Source: Lycium barbarum (lineage: Eukaryota; Streptophyta; Magnoliopsida; Solanales; Solanaceae). From it: a DNA stretch of 64,000 nt. Below the pieces are notes generated by a model that ran no database searches, was not told the origin of the DNA, and saw nothing but the letters and a program-made list of their open reading frames with translations. Within the stretch, counting starts at the first letter, position 1. Every line of letters starts with the position of its first letter. Below are positions 22,758-34,885 of this stretch, piece by piece. Made by a program: the position numbers and the translations under genes. The stretch is from contig NC_083338.1 of NCBI RefSeq assembly GCF_019175385.1, forward strand, positions 63,706,884-63,770,883, in the 5' to 3' direction.

Positions 22758-24850
22758 TTACTGATTAATGTAATCAATTACAGAATTTAAATTTTTACCT
22801 GGAGGCACATGGAACAGGTGAGGATATTTCTTCTTCATTTCGTCCTCTGCTTCCCAGGTCATTTCTTCCTTATTATTGTTTCGCCATAAGACCTTAACAG
22901 ATGGTATATCCTTAGTACGTAGCCTCCTCACCTGGCGATCCAGAATAGCTACAGGTTGCTCTTCATAAGATAATTCCTCCGTCACCTGAATATCTTCTAC
23001 TGGGAATATTCTGGAAGGGTCACCAACACATTTACGGAGCATGGATATATGAAATACCGGGTGTACTGCCTCCAGATCGGATGGTAAGTCTAGCTCATAG
23101 GCGACCTCGCCTATCTTCCGAATAATCTGATACGGCCCGATATACCGCGGACTAAGCTTACCCTTTTTACCGAATCTCATTACACCCTTCATAGGCGACA
23201 CCTTCAGAAATACCCAGTCGCCAATATGGAATTCTAACGGTCGACGTCATTTATCGGCATATGACTTCTGTCGACTCTGGGCAGCCAATAATCGTTCCCA
23301 AATAAGTTTCACCTTATCAACTGCTTGCTGAATCACATCCGGCCCAATTAATTTAGTTTCGCCCACGTCGAACCAACCAATCGGAGACCTGCATTTTCTA
23401 CCATATAGGGCTTCGTACGGTGCCATCTGGATGCTGGAATGATAATTATTATTATAAGAAAATTCAATAAGTGGCAAATGGTCATCCCAGCTACCTCTGA
23501 AATCAATAACACAGGCCCGCAACATATCTTCCAGTGTCTGAATAGTGCGCTCGGCCTGTCCGTCGGACTGAGGATGAAATGCTATGCTAAGACTCACCTG
23601 AGTCCCCAATCCTTCCTGGAATGATCTCCAGAAGTTTGCTGTAAACTGGGTGCCTCGGTCAGTGATAATAGATACAGGAACCCCGTGAAGTCTTACTATC
23701 TCTCTGATATACAATCTAGCATAGTCCTCAGCCGAATAAGTAGTCCGGACCGGAAGAAAATGGGCTGATTTCGTCAATCTGTCAACAATAACCCAAATAG
23801 AATCATACCTGCGCTGAGTGCGCGGTAAACCTGTAACGAAATCCATATTAATCATTTCCCATTTCCAAGCTGGAATTTCCATTTCCTGTAGTAACCCGCC
23901 GGGCTTCTGATGTTCGATCTTGACTTGCTGACAATTTGGGCATTGGCCAACGAACTCTGCAATGTCTCTTTTCATACCGTCCCACCAGTATAAACATTTA
24001 AGATCATGGTACATTTTAGTGGAACCAGGATGAATAGAATACCGAGCATTATGCGCTTCGCCCATGATTTGTCGCCGTAGCCCTGCAACGGCCGGTACAC
24101 ATAATCTGTCTCCATACAATAATACCCCTTCAAGCGAAATTTTGAATGGAGTCTTTTCTTTATTAAGAGCCACATTTCTGTACTGCACCAGATCAGGATC
24201 TTCGAACTGACGCTGCTTTACCTCTTCCATAATTGATGATTCAGCAATTGCTCGAACAGAAACCCCAGTATCTCCAGAATCTGCCAAACGGACTCCAAGG
24301 CTGGCTAACTGATGAATTTCACGAACCAATTCTTTCTTATCAGGCTGTACATCAGTCAAACTGCCCATGGATTTGCGGCTAAGTGCATCAGCTACCACAT
24401 TAGCTTTCCCAGGATGATACAAAATATCAACGTCATAATCATTCAATAATTCAAGCCATCTTCTCTGCCGCAAATTCAGTTCCTTCTGCTTAAAAATATA
24501 CTGGAGGCTCTTGTGGTCAGTATAAATATCAACGTGGACCCCATATAAGTAATGGCACCATATCTTCAAAGCATGAATTACCACGGCTAATTCCAGATCA
24601 TGAGTGGGATAATTTCTCTCGTGCGGTCTGAGCTGCCGGGAAGCATAGGCTATGACTCGACCGTGCTGCATCAACACACAACCTATCCCAATACCAGAGG
24701 CATCACAATAAATGACGTACCCATCTGACCCTTCTGGAAGAGCTAAAACTGGAGCTGAAATTAATTTTTCCTTCAACATCTGAAAGCTGCGCTTACAGGC
24801 ATCAGTCCACTGAAATTTTGCTGCCTTCTGAGTTAACTTTGTTAATGCTC
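22758..24850 (-). pseudogene. pol: D pol remnant: RNase H, integrase, chromodomain
   Basis: Read on the minus strand, a 556-codon frame (stop near 23247) covers the RNase H connection and domain ([37 protein letters not shown]). It then covers the integrase zinc finger ([16 protein letters not shown]), the catalytic core ([21 protein letters not shown], i.e. the D-D-E set) and the integrase C-terminus. One TGA, where B reads CGA (Arg), separates a 147-codon tail with [11 protein letters not shown] and a chromodomain-like end ([16 protein letters not shown]). Gag, protease and RT are missing: at 24847-24850 pol joins the middle of the 5' LTR. The first Met of the long frame is LTR-derived (24917), so its first ~24 residues are not pol. 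Apart from the one stop this is the best preserved integrase in the window. Confidence 0.93.
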
Positions 24851-26571
24851 TTTTTATATCATACAAAAATAGATCAAGTAAGACAAACGAAGGAAGTCTC
24901 AGGACTAGTGGGCCCACCTCGGGTCAAGTCGAGGTGGCGTACAAATTTACAAACATTAGACCTTATGGAGTCATCCATGAAAGCTTAGGAGTGATTCGGT
25001 CATGTTTATGAAAGTTACGAACGTTTGAACATTCTTTCCGACAAAATGTCAAAGTTCTAATTCAATTACACTGAATGGAATAGGGCTAAAAGTAAATCGG
25101 ATTTCTACGAACAGAATATTCCCCGAGGCTCAAATCCAAACCTAGTATACCTAGGACATGCCAAAAGAAGAAAAGGTGAGGCTTTACATACCTTACTTGC
25201 GTCTTACGCTCGCCCAAACTCAATCCCCGTTTCCTCCAAAATCTACAATTGGTCATAGTTACCAAATGTGAATTACAAGCTTTTAAGAATCAAATCTTAA
25301 ATTCATATTTTTCTACCGAAATTTCGGCAGCACTTCCCCTATAAACTCAACATCCCTGAGAATTTACTCGGCCATAATATCAACAATCAACACCCATAAC
25401 AATCACAACAACATCAACAACCACACAAAAACACATTCAACATATTTATTCTTCTTTGTTACATAATGCAACACTTCCATTCCAACTTCACACTATCAAA
25501 CTAATATCAAAATTTTCCATATTCATTAACTAACTCGAGATTACTCAAACATAATTCAATGGTATTTCAAACAATATTCAAGGATTCAAGCCATCCCGCC
25601 AATTCCCTATTCTATCCGAAACTTCTACAAGTGCAACAAAACTACAAAATCGCATTGTTTTCTTCCAAGTTCATTAACAACAACCATAATTCACATTTAG
25701 AATCTTACTTTCATAATTACATAAAAATTATATAAAAATCACATAATTTCCCATAACGACCTACAACCAATTTCAATACCGACTCGAATCGTTAAACCTT
25801 TATTTACGTCATAAATGCCACAACGACACAACTAACAAGCTAAATAAAATTTAATTCACTTCTCCCCTTCACCACTATGGCTCACGGCCATGTACACATC
25901 ACACACACACACACGCCATACACCCACACACCACAATTCCATAATCCTCATCTAATTCCGATCATTAGAACGTATACACTTCTTCCATAACATAAAAGAA
26001 TAGAATTCTTACCTTTCTCTTCAATTTTCCACTTGCCACAAACGTCGTCCTCTCGCTAAACTAATTATACTACGTCGAAGAGCGTCTTGAACTTATTAAG
26101 AATTCAAGAAGAACAAGATTTTAGGATCAAAGTTGAAGGACTTGGAATTTTTTTATTTTTTTTTGTTCTTGTTGGGTTCGGCCGAATGGCCTTGAAATGC
26201 TCTCAAATTGTTTTGTGAATTTTTCTTGAAGCTTCTAAGTGATAAGGCCTCTTAATATAAATTTAACACATGGGATTTGAGGGCATGGGCTTGGGCCAAG
26301 CCATTTGGCCGGCCACCCCTACTATTGGGCCTTAATTTCTCTTATATTTTTTTTTTGTGATTTTCCTAGCCCAATTGGTCATGGCCCCATTTTGTAATTC
26401 CCGAAACTAATTTCCGAAATTCCAATTTTGCCCTTAGCCTTCCTCAATATTTCCGTACCAATATTCTTTCATGAAAAACTCATATTAAATAAAATAAAAA
26501 CATGGCCTTATTTCTTACAAGGCAAGATTATTCCAAATTTTTCCAAATGCGCAAAAGCACGGGATATAACA
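24850..26571 (-). mobile_element. 5' LTR of element D, truncated
   Basis: This 1,722 bp is the first part (in element sense) of D's 5' LTR and matches 20932-22652 closely. The rest of the LTR, the PBS, gag, PR and RT are deleted, and the junction to pol is at 24847-24850. The outer end TATAACA (26571) adjoins TSD GTTCC (26572-26576). Confidence 0.9.
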
Positions 26572-27480
26572 GTTCCCACATCTATTAACTCAAACATCGG
26601 AGCTCAGTTTACAGATAACTTCTCGAAATCATTCCAGAAGGGATTGGAGACACAGGTGAGTCTTAGTACAGCATCTCACCCTCAGCCTGGCGGACAGGCC
26701 GAGCGTACTATTTAGACGCTAGAAGATATGTTGTGGGCCTGTGTTATTGACTTCAGAGGTAGCTGGGACGATCATTTTCGACTTATCGAGTTTGCCTAAT
26801 ATAGTAGCTACCATTCTAGTATTCAGATAGCACCGTATGAGGCCTAGTACGGCAAGAACTGCAAGTCACCTATTGTTTGGGTAGATGTTGGTAAAACTAA
26901 GTTAATCTGCCCAAATGCGATGCAGCAAGCCGTTGATAAAGTGAAGCTTATTCAGAAGAGATTACTGGCAGCCCTGAGTCGGCAGAAATCATATGCAGAT
27001 AATCGACGTCGACACTTAGAATTTCAGGTTGGTGACTGGGTGTTCCTGAAAGTGTCACCCATGAAAGGTGTTATGAGATTTGGCAGGAAACGGAAGCTAA
27101 GCCCGAGATATATTGGACCTTATCAGATTATCCGTAGAGTAGGCCAGGTTTCCTACGAGTTAGACCTACCGGCTGATTTGGAAGCAGTGTATCCAGTTTT
27201 TCATGTGTCAATGCTTCGCAAATGTATAGGCGATCCTTCCAGAGTATTCCCCGTAGATGATGTCCAAGTAACAGAGGAATTATCCTATGAGGAGCAGCCT
27301 ATAGCCATACTTGATCGGCAGGTTAGGAGGTTACGAACTAAGGACGTGGCTTCAGTCAAAGTATTATGGCGAAACTACAACAGGGAAGAGATGACCTGGG
27401 AAGCCGAGGAGGAGATGAAAGACAAGTATCCTTACTTGTTCTCTACGCCTACAGGTAACTCAAACTCTTCACTTGATTAG
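26572..27480 (+). pseudogene. pol: B integrase core, right fragment, and chromodomain tail
   Basis: B's integrase continues after D. The TSD GTTCC encodes part of the V-P of the usual GVPVSI motif. The core has lost its second catalytic Asp motif (SNIGAQF in place of TDRGTQF) but keeps GQAERT. Three stops follow (after ERTI, EFA and PYEA; about 26714, 26797 and 26846). From 26920 a clean 186-codon frame encodes the integrase C-terminus ([27 protein letters not shown]) and the chromodomain-like tail ([19 protein letters not shown]), ending at TAG 27478-27480. In chromoviruses this tail directs integration to heterochromatin. The protein cannot be made whole. Confidence 0.92.
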
Positions 27481-27562
27481 ATAAATTGTCTGATGAACTA
27501 TATGTTATAACGATAAGGGAGACTTCCCCAAAATTCGAATAGAACGTCATGGGACCAAATTC

Positions 27563-27609
27563 AACATTCGAGGACGAATGTTCTAAAGGGGGGGGGGGGG
27601 GGGGGAGAA
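27563..27609 (+). promoter_or_regulatory. PPT and adjacent inverted repeat, element B
   Basis: The perfect inverted repeat AACATTCGAGGACGAATGTT (27563-27582) is followed by a polypurine tract with 18 consecutive G (27588-27605), directly before the LTR at 27610. Normal family members have 5-7 G here. Confidence 0.82.
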
Positions 27610-30600
27610 TGTTAGACCCCGTATTTTATACGTCGAGTTATTCGCAAAGGAATCGACGTGAGATAGAAACCACGGATTTTTAATTTCTAAACTAGAACTA
27701 ATCGGTTATAAATTTTAATTAGTATAAAAATGTTATTGGAGATTAGGAACTACTTAATTGTGGTGTTAATTAAAATTTTGTGACAACCATGAACAATAAG
27801 GAACACCAACGTGCATACACAAAAGATGACTCAAAGTCATCTAAAACAAGGCTATTATGGAAGACATACACATATGCATTTAATGTTGATTCTTCCACTA
27901 CACATTCATTATATTGTGGACAATTAAATTAAAAGAAATATACATGTAATACTCGGCCAAGATGGCTGAAAATTGGAGGAGAAAAAGTTGAAGCATGAAA
28001 TTGAATAATGAAGGCATGCATTATTTTATGAAGACATAACATGTTGGAGGAATCAAGTCATATTTAAATATTGACCATTCATCTTGTATGATTGCAATGG
28101 ACAAAGGGTAGTGTATGAACCATCCACCACACATGCAATTGTCTTGTAAACAATTGAAAAGAAATAAGAAAGGAGATACAAGGGGGGGGGGGGGGGGGCT
28201 CGGCCAAGAGGCTAGCCGAAAGTTGAAGGGAAAGAATTAGAATTTTAGTGTAAAGTTTATTTGAGTGGTTCAATGTCATGAGTGGAGCATGTGGCCACCT
28301 TGTAGGCATCATAGTTTAACCAAATAAGGACTAAGGAGATCAGCAAATACATTCATTTCAACTACACAACAAAAAGAAAGAAAACCTAAACCTAGAGAGA
28401 GAAAGCTCTCGGCCACAATGGCTGATTTTTGAGCTCTTGAGTCTTGATCCAAAAATTATTTTCCAAGGTTTTTCAACCATTTAGAAGGTCCCTAGAAACG
28501 TGAAGATATTCATTGGAGCAACAAGAACCATTTTCATTTCAATTCACAAACTCTAGCCAAGTTGAGAAGTCAAGTTGTCAAGGTAAGATCTAACTTTCTT
28601 TTTCATGAATTAAGGGTGATGTAGATGTGTAAATATAAGTTGTATGCATGAAATACGGTGTGTTGATGTGGGAACATGATATTAACGATGAGGTTATAGG
28701 TGTTGATGTTGAAGTATGGTTGTAACTTGATGAACATGAATCGCATGCATAAAATCATGAATGTTTGTGTTGGAATGACTATGTGGCCTAGGGGACTGTT
28801 TTGGTGGAATTAGTGAATTAATTTTCTTTAATAAATATGGTTGTTACTATCATAGATCTCATGGTAAAAAGGAATGAAAAGAATTGGAAGGTTAAAAGTG
28901 AAGTTGTGTTAGTATGAAAATAATTGAATCTATGATTTTATGTGAGTGATGTTGAAGCATGTTGAAACCGTGTATGGATTGTTTTTGTAAGAAGTTAGTG
29001 AACTGATTTTACTTGATATTTTGATTGTTATTGTCATGAATTTTATGATGGAAATGAAGGTGTTTAATGGTTGGAGCTGAAACCAAAGTCGTTTGTGAGT
29101 TGTTGTAAGGATTATAGAGATGACGATGTAGCTTAGTTGCGTATGAATTGATGTTGTACTTGTCGTGTGGATAGCTGGTCATAACTTACTGAAATTATAT
29201 GAAAATTAGACATGAAATAATGTGTAAGAATCATATGTGGTTTGCTTAGTATGTTCGTAAACGTTTGCAAGAATTCCGAACATTTTTATGTTGTCGGTTA
29301 GGGACTGTTTTGGACATGTTGTTGGTTAGGGACTGTTTTGGACGTGTTGTTTTGGCTAAGTTGGAAAAACTAATTATAGTTAAGAATATACATCATTCTG
29401 TCATAGTGGTTGGGATGTTATAGAATCGTTTCGACGAAATGTTATGACTATAGACTAACAAGAATAAATTGGACGTGTCAAAATCGCATGTAGACTATTA
29501 TTAGGTGTTGTAATGTGCGGACTGTTTTGACACGTTGTTGTTATTCTTATTGAGCTTGTGAGATTAATGATAATTAAGATTATGCATTGTGTTGGATAGG
29601 CTGTTATAAGTTGTTACATGCAAACGTTAAGGCTACGAACTATTAGAAGTAACTTGAGAATGTAGTAGTCGTATGTGAATCGTTATTGCATGCTGTGAAT
29701 GTGGGCTGTTTGGGATATTGTGTGGGCTGTCCGGATTGGTATTGAACACATAATTATTGATGTTGGATTGGTTGTATGTGGTTGGTTTGGATACAAGAGA
29801 AAACGTCGTCTAAACATCTAGAAAGGAGTTACTAACGTTAGAATACGTTTTGAATCTCCCCGTAACTTAAACATAGTTGTTGGCATCTTAATATAGGTTG
29901 AAGTATTATTGGGCAGCGTATACATATTGTGTGACGAATAAGCGCTAAAGGTATGTGAAGCTAAACCTTCCTTCTTTTTGGCATGATCGTTGTGAAATGA
30001 ATATACGATATATATACGATTCCAAAGGAAATTCCTATTCTTAGAGCCACTAGGATGGCTATTGATCTTGATTCCCATAACTTTTGTTTTGTTTTATATA
30101 TTGATATGTACACATGATTAAAAAGTTCCATTTTGATATGATCCACAGGGACATCCGAAAGGTATATGGTATGACTATTATTTGAAATTGCGAACGATGG
30201 TTCGTGTTGACTATCCTATTGAGTCCTTAAAAATGTTTTGAACTGCATATAGTTTCTCACTACTCTGCTCGTGCATACCTCAATATATCTTTCACCGAGT
30301 CCCGAGCCGGGTATGTTATCGTGCATACTTCCACTGCATTATTCACCAAGTCCCTCACTAGAGGGCCGGGTACGGTATATATATGTATTTGGTGTTATGC
30401 TGTGTTATGGTGTTATGCTGTGTTATGGTGTTATGCTGTGTTACGGAGTTATGCTGTGTTACAGAGTTATATTATATTTTGGAGTATGCTGTGTTATGGC
30501 GCCAAAAATAGGGTGGCAACCATGTTCACCGAGTTCCATAAAGTGGCCGGATATGATATATGATATTGACATGCATGAGTTATGTTTCAAAAACAAGTAT

Positions 30601-30682
30601 TTGGTATTCTGGTTATTGTACTCGTTACCTATACTCCTTGTTCAGTTATGATCCTGTTTACTGTATTTCATGCTTTACATGC

Positions 30683-30736
30683 TCAGTACATATTCTGTCC
30701 TGACCCCCTTTCTTCGGGGGGGGGGGGGGGGGGGGG
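30683..30736 (+). other. LTR stem-loop pair with poly-G expansion (B, 3' LTR)
   Basis: Hairpin 2 is CCCCC-TTTCTTC followed by 21 G. Hairpin 1 has a decayed 3' arm (GTCCTGA). In the 5' LTR it is instead the 5' arm of hairpin 2 that has decayed. Confidence 0.65.
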
Positions 30737-30863
30737 CTGCGTTTCATGCCCGCAGGTACAGACAGTCGGTTTGGTGACCCTTCAACATAGGACTCCTACT
30801 CAGCTATCCTGGAGAACTCCGTTGTTCCGGAGTTTAGACCTCTAATACAGATCTCATGATATA

Positions 30864-30866
<3 letters not shown>

Positions 30867-30910
<44 letters not shown>
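30867..30910. repeat. (AT)n microsatellite
   Basis: About 22 AT repeats in B's 3' LTR. Confidence 0.95.
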
Positions 30911-30912
<2 letters not shown>

Positions 30913-31490
30913 ATATGGTTATCCATGGGTATGACAAGGCCCTGTCCCGTCATATGTTACGTTTCGGTTGATACTCTTAGTGTCACGACCCAGCCCCGTG
31001 GGCCGTGACTTGTGTCCAGCTCTTGTGCCCTAGCTGGACACCCGTACACACCTGTTCGCCAAATCAACATAGCCTTATCTCATTCATTTCCAACATATAA
31101 TAATGTATACAGATATTACTCTGAAGGGGTCTCATATATCGTATATATCATACCGAAGTATATACATAAGCATATATAAATACTAGTCGTTGAGGCCGTC
31201 ATAGCAAATAGGATCACTTAGATACAAACCACAGACATAAACGAACAATAGCGACCCACGACCCACATATATGTCTACAAGCCTCTAATACAGACAACAG
31301 AATCATATGACGGGATAGGGCCCCGTCATACCCCTAAAATAGTCATAGATACATAAATATGTACAACAACAAGATCTGTACCAAAAGTGTGGGCTCCGGA
31401 ACGAGGGAGCACTCCAACACAACAAAATGGATGTCCTAAGCTGGCGGATCACTCACACGCGCGTCTGTACCTGCGGGCATGAAAACGCAG

Positions 31491-31528
31491 CCCCCGAAGA
31501 AAGGGGGTCAGTACAGAATATGTACTGA
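31491..31528 (-). other. LTR stem-loop pair (C)
   Basis: On the minus strand TCAGTAC/GTACTGA is followed by CCCCC-TTTCTTC-GGGGG, both stems perfect. Confidence 0.72.
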
Positions 31529-31784
31529 GTATGTAAGGCGTGGAATACAGAAAATAAAAACATAACCGGATCAACGGCACAAGAAAGTAAGTACGTTAGT
31601 CAGGATACCAAGGTGCTAAATTACCAAGCGTAAATCATGCTTACCGATGTCATATGTCAGATAAAGTACCAAAAATGAGTAAATCATCCAGAGTGCCAGA
31701 ATACTTACTTTCCGAACACAGATCATACGTGTTGACATCATATGTCACCATACACATATACATATAACCGATCCATATATAACA

Positions 31785-32035
31785 TAGCAGTGCCGAGGAA
31801 CGTACGGCCCGATCCATATATACGTATAATATATACTGCCGAGGAACGTTCGGCCCGATCCATAATATAATCGATACTGCCGAGGAACGTTTGGCCCGAT
31901 CCATAATATAATATATACTGCTGCGGAACGTGCAGCCCGATCCATACATATAATATATACTGTTGCGGAACGTGCAGCCCGATCCATACATATAATATAT
32001 ACTGTTGTGGAACGTGCAGCCCGATCCATACATAT
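31785..32035 (-). repeat. 42-bp tandem array of small hairpins in C
   Basis: Six copies at about 42-bp spacing share GGAACGT and CCCGATCCATA. Three have stem GCCG/CGGC or a decayed form (31792, 31838, 31879). Three have CTGC/GCAG or a G-T variant (31921, 31963, 32004). The loop GGAACGT stays constant while the stem changes on both sides. Confidence 0.8.
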
Positions 32036-32442
32036 AACATTTACATATCCATAATAATACTTCCATTGAAAAACATATCTTACTTATATATATATACAGA
32101 AGACAGAACATATCATGTTGCCGAGGCGTCGGCTCCGATCCATATATTACATAACATGTTAGTGGCGAGTGTAACATAGTGCACACAATGATATAACCGG
32201 CCCGAGGCTCGGCGGTTGATATGATAGTAGCACGCACGAGCGGAGAATCGAAAATCATATTTATATAGATCAATTCTAAGACTCGATGGACAAGTATACT
32301 CACCGACCCCTGAGGGCTCAGAAACAAGTTTCGGGTCAATCGGAATTAGTATACGAAAGTTACGAGCTTTTGAAGTACAGAACGTTCTATAAGCGTTTCA
32401 GAAGCCTTTTTCGGAAAATCAAAGCCATAATCATGTCAAAGA

Positions 32443-34833
32443 TGTCACGACCCAACTAGGGGCCGCGACGGGTACCCGGAGCTAGCTACCGAGCACCTCT
32501 TACCTACTACTCATTTAATGCTCTTTCATCAACTTTTCATACCAATTGTAGGAAAATCATATTTAAATAAAACATAAATACTTATATGCATTTTCCTTTT
32601 GGCCATCAAAATAATATATATATGGTAATAGCATTTTGTGAGACCATCTAACCCACACTGCGTATCTACGAGCCTCTACTGACATACTGTATAAACAGAC
32701 GGAACAAGACTCCGCCATGCCCAAAATATGCATATATGAATGTACATCAAAAGAATAGCCATAAGCACCTCCGAACAATGGAGTGCTATCTATCAGCTGA
32801 CAGCTACTGAGGACCTGGACCAAGCTCTCCTCCCTGTCTACCTGTGGGCATGAACACAGCGTCCGAAGAAAGGACGTCAGTACGAATATTGTACCGAGTA
32901 TGAGAGGCATACATAATGAAAGGAAACATCAAAAATATGAGGATAACATCAACATAAGACATCTTGATCTGACTGATAATCATAAATGAAGTAATGCATG
33001 CTATCTTACTCATACTCATCATCATGACATGTATGCATCATATGCAAGCTTCCCGTCCATGTCGGAACGGTGTGATAATCACTATTAGCCCGCGTCCGGG
33101 GTACCATCTCATGCCGCCCACTAGTGGTGTCTGCCCACGCCCGTAGGTCGTGGTGTATCCGTATCGCCGCCCGCCGAAGCGGTGTCTGCCCGGCCAACTA
33201 GGCCCGGTGTGAATGCAATCATGACATGCTTAACGTAAATACTCATAGTAATATGCTTATCATAAAATACTTATCTTATCATAATGCGTAGATAAGACTC
33301 ATGATCAACTTTACTCTATCGGGGTGACGTAAGGTCGTGATCCCCCGATTACATTATGGAGCCATCATGGACATTCTGCCTCACCTTGAAAGGACTAGTA
33401 CATAAGGTGAGTGTAGGCAAGGAATAACATCATCATCATTCTAGTGTCATCATATCGTATAACTTATCTCATATAGACATTCATAAGTATGAGCTTTTAA
33501 CTTCTTAGAATGTAAGAACTCATAAAAGGAATAGGGATTCAAGTTAAAAGATTCATGCCATTAGAAAGAAGGACTAGCCTCACATACCTTGGTCGTTTAG
33601 CTAAGATATCGCTCACTTGTTCTCCGTCGATATCACGTCGTTACCTTCATAAGAGAATTCGTATCAACATTAGTAAACTAACTACAAGAACGCATCGCTA
33701 ATTCTAGGAAAAGTCGGACAACGCTTCCTTCGATCATACCATTTTTCTCATGTTTTATATCAACTCCAAACATTCATAATATTACTCGCAATATCATCAT
33801 CGACAATCGTCATTTACGTACATTTGGCAAAATCCACCATTTTCCTCCAATTTTCCCTTATTTCTACTTCTAGCTCATCCTTGTGTTTTCATGCATTTAA
33901 TGCTTGTTTCATGATATAAACATCATTTATAACGTATTAGTACTCACAACACTTCAATATTCACAGTTCAATTCCACTATCATTCACTTATGTCACTATT
34001 CACTCAATAATGACCCATTTCTATGTTCTTCTACATTTCAAGTGGCTAAGCTTTCCAATACTTCAAACAACATGGAATAGTCATGAAACTTACCTTGGAT
34101 AATGGTTGAACAATCCTTAAGTGGAAATACTTCAATTAGCCTAAACCCTTGTTCCACCTTCTTGGGAATTTCTTGACTTGGAAGATCCTTTGATGTGTTC
34201 TTACACTTGATTCCATGAAATTAGTGTTGTTGGTCTTGATATCCCCTTTAATTCTCTTGAATTCTTGTGGAGGAATTATTTGGAATGTTCTAGAGGCCTC
34301 TTGAGTTGTTGGATGAATAATGAAATAATATGAAGTCTAAGTCCCTTTTTAAAATCACAAAATCTGGTCTTTAATGAATTCTTGTCGGGCTGAACAGTGG
34401 TCGTAAACCACCATATACGGACCGTATTTTGATTTACGGTCCGTCCTCCATGGCTGTATTTAACCATTTCAAAGACAGAAAGTTTTGGCTGATGGACATG
34501 GCAGTTTACGACTGAGGTTTACGGTCCGTAAACCAGTTTACGGGCCGTCCTCCAAGTCGTTTTTAACCATTTTCACAATTTACAGAAAGTTGAGATTTTT
34601 GACAAGCTGGAGGACGACTGCAATATACGGTCCGTAAATCACTTTACGGGCCGTAAATCACTTTACGGGCCGTATAGTACCATATACGACCACTGGGCTG
34701 AAAAATTTTCCGCGACTTTCTTATTTTCAAAAATTCTTAATTAGCCATTCCCGACTTAATAAAACATCAGTCACTCAAACTGTTCATTACTCCACTCATC
34801 ATACAAGTATGGAGAAATTTCCGAGGTGTAACA
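32443..34833 (-). mobile_element. Element E, LTR-1 (3' LTR, minus strand)
   Basis: This 2,391-bp LTR belongs to the A family. The TSD AAAGA lies at 32438-32442 and 46603-46607 around the whole 14.2-kb array. It differs from LTR-2 at many sites in its left part, including an 18-bp gap near 33084, and is almost identical to LTR-2 right of about 34097. Confidence 0.92.
32860..32897 (-). other. LTR stem-loop pair (E, LTR-1)
   Basis: Minus-strand sense: CGGTAC/GTACTG, then CGTCC-TTTCTTC-GGACG. The stem is perfect, but the bases differ from the CCCCC/GGGGG families. Confidence 0.75.
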
Positions 34834-34870
34834 TTCTTCCCCCCTTTTGGAACATTCGTCCTCGAATGTT
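34834..34870 (-). promoter_or_regulatory. PPT and inverted repeat, E unit 1
   Basis: The perfect inverted repeat (34851-34870; AACATTCGAGGACGAATGTT in sense) lies next to the purine tract AAAAGGGGGGAAGAA (34834-34848), which abuts LTR-1. Confidence 0.82.
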
Positions 34871-34885
34871 CGACACTTGGGAATT

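Larger units (their letters stand above)
27610..30980 (+). mobile_element. 3' LTR of element B, first part
   Basis: It matches 12565-15896 throughout, with the same repeats but longer G and AT runs: 17 G at 28182-28198, 21 G at 30716-30736 and (AT)n at 30867-30910. It is cut after CTTAG (30976-30980) by solo LTR C and resumes at 48328. Joined length is about 3.71 kb against 3,675 bp for the 5' LTR. Confidence 0.92.
30981..32442 (-). mobile_element. Solo LTR C, part next to its 3' end (minus strand)
   Basis: The LTR reads on the minus strand, and its 3' end lies at 30981 (TGTCACGACCC on the plus strand). The TSD CTTAG is at 30976-30980 and 48323-48327. It is interrupted after AAAGA (32438-32442) by element E and resumes at 46603. 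Joined length is about 3.18 kb. No internal region exists, so C is a solo LTR. It carries the stem-loop pair (31491-31528) and a 42-bp hairpin array (31785-32035). A 229-codon minus-strand frame across the array is a repeat artefact. Confidence 0.9.

Noticed and set aside
24850..24917. Natural start codon for D pol at 24917
   Set aside because: The first ~24 codons are LTR sequence joined by deletion, so I do not count them as part of pol.
31650..32339. 229-codon minus-strand frame with a repeated Gly-Ser-Gly-Cys motif
   Set aside because: It follows the 42-bp hairpin array in solo LTR C. Two other frames are open over the same repeat, as expected when the unit length is a multiple of three.
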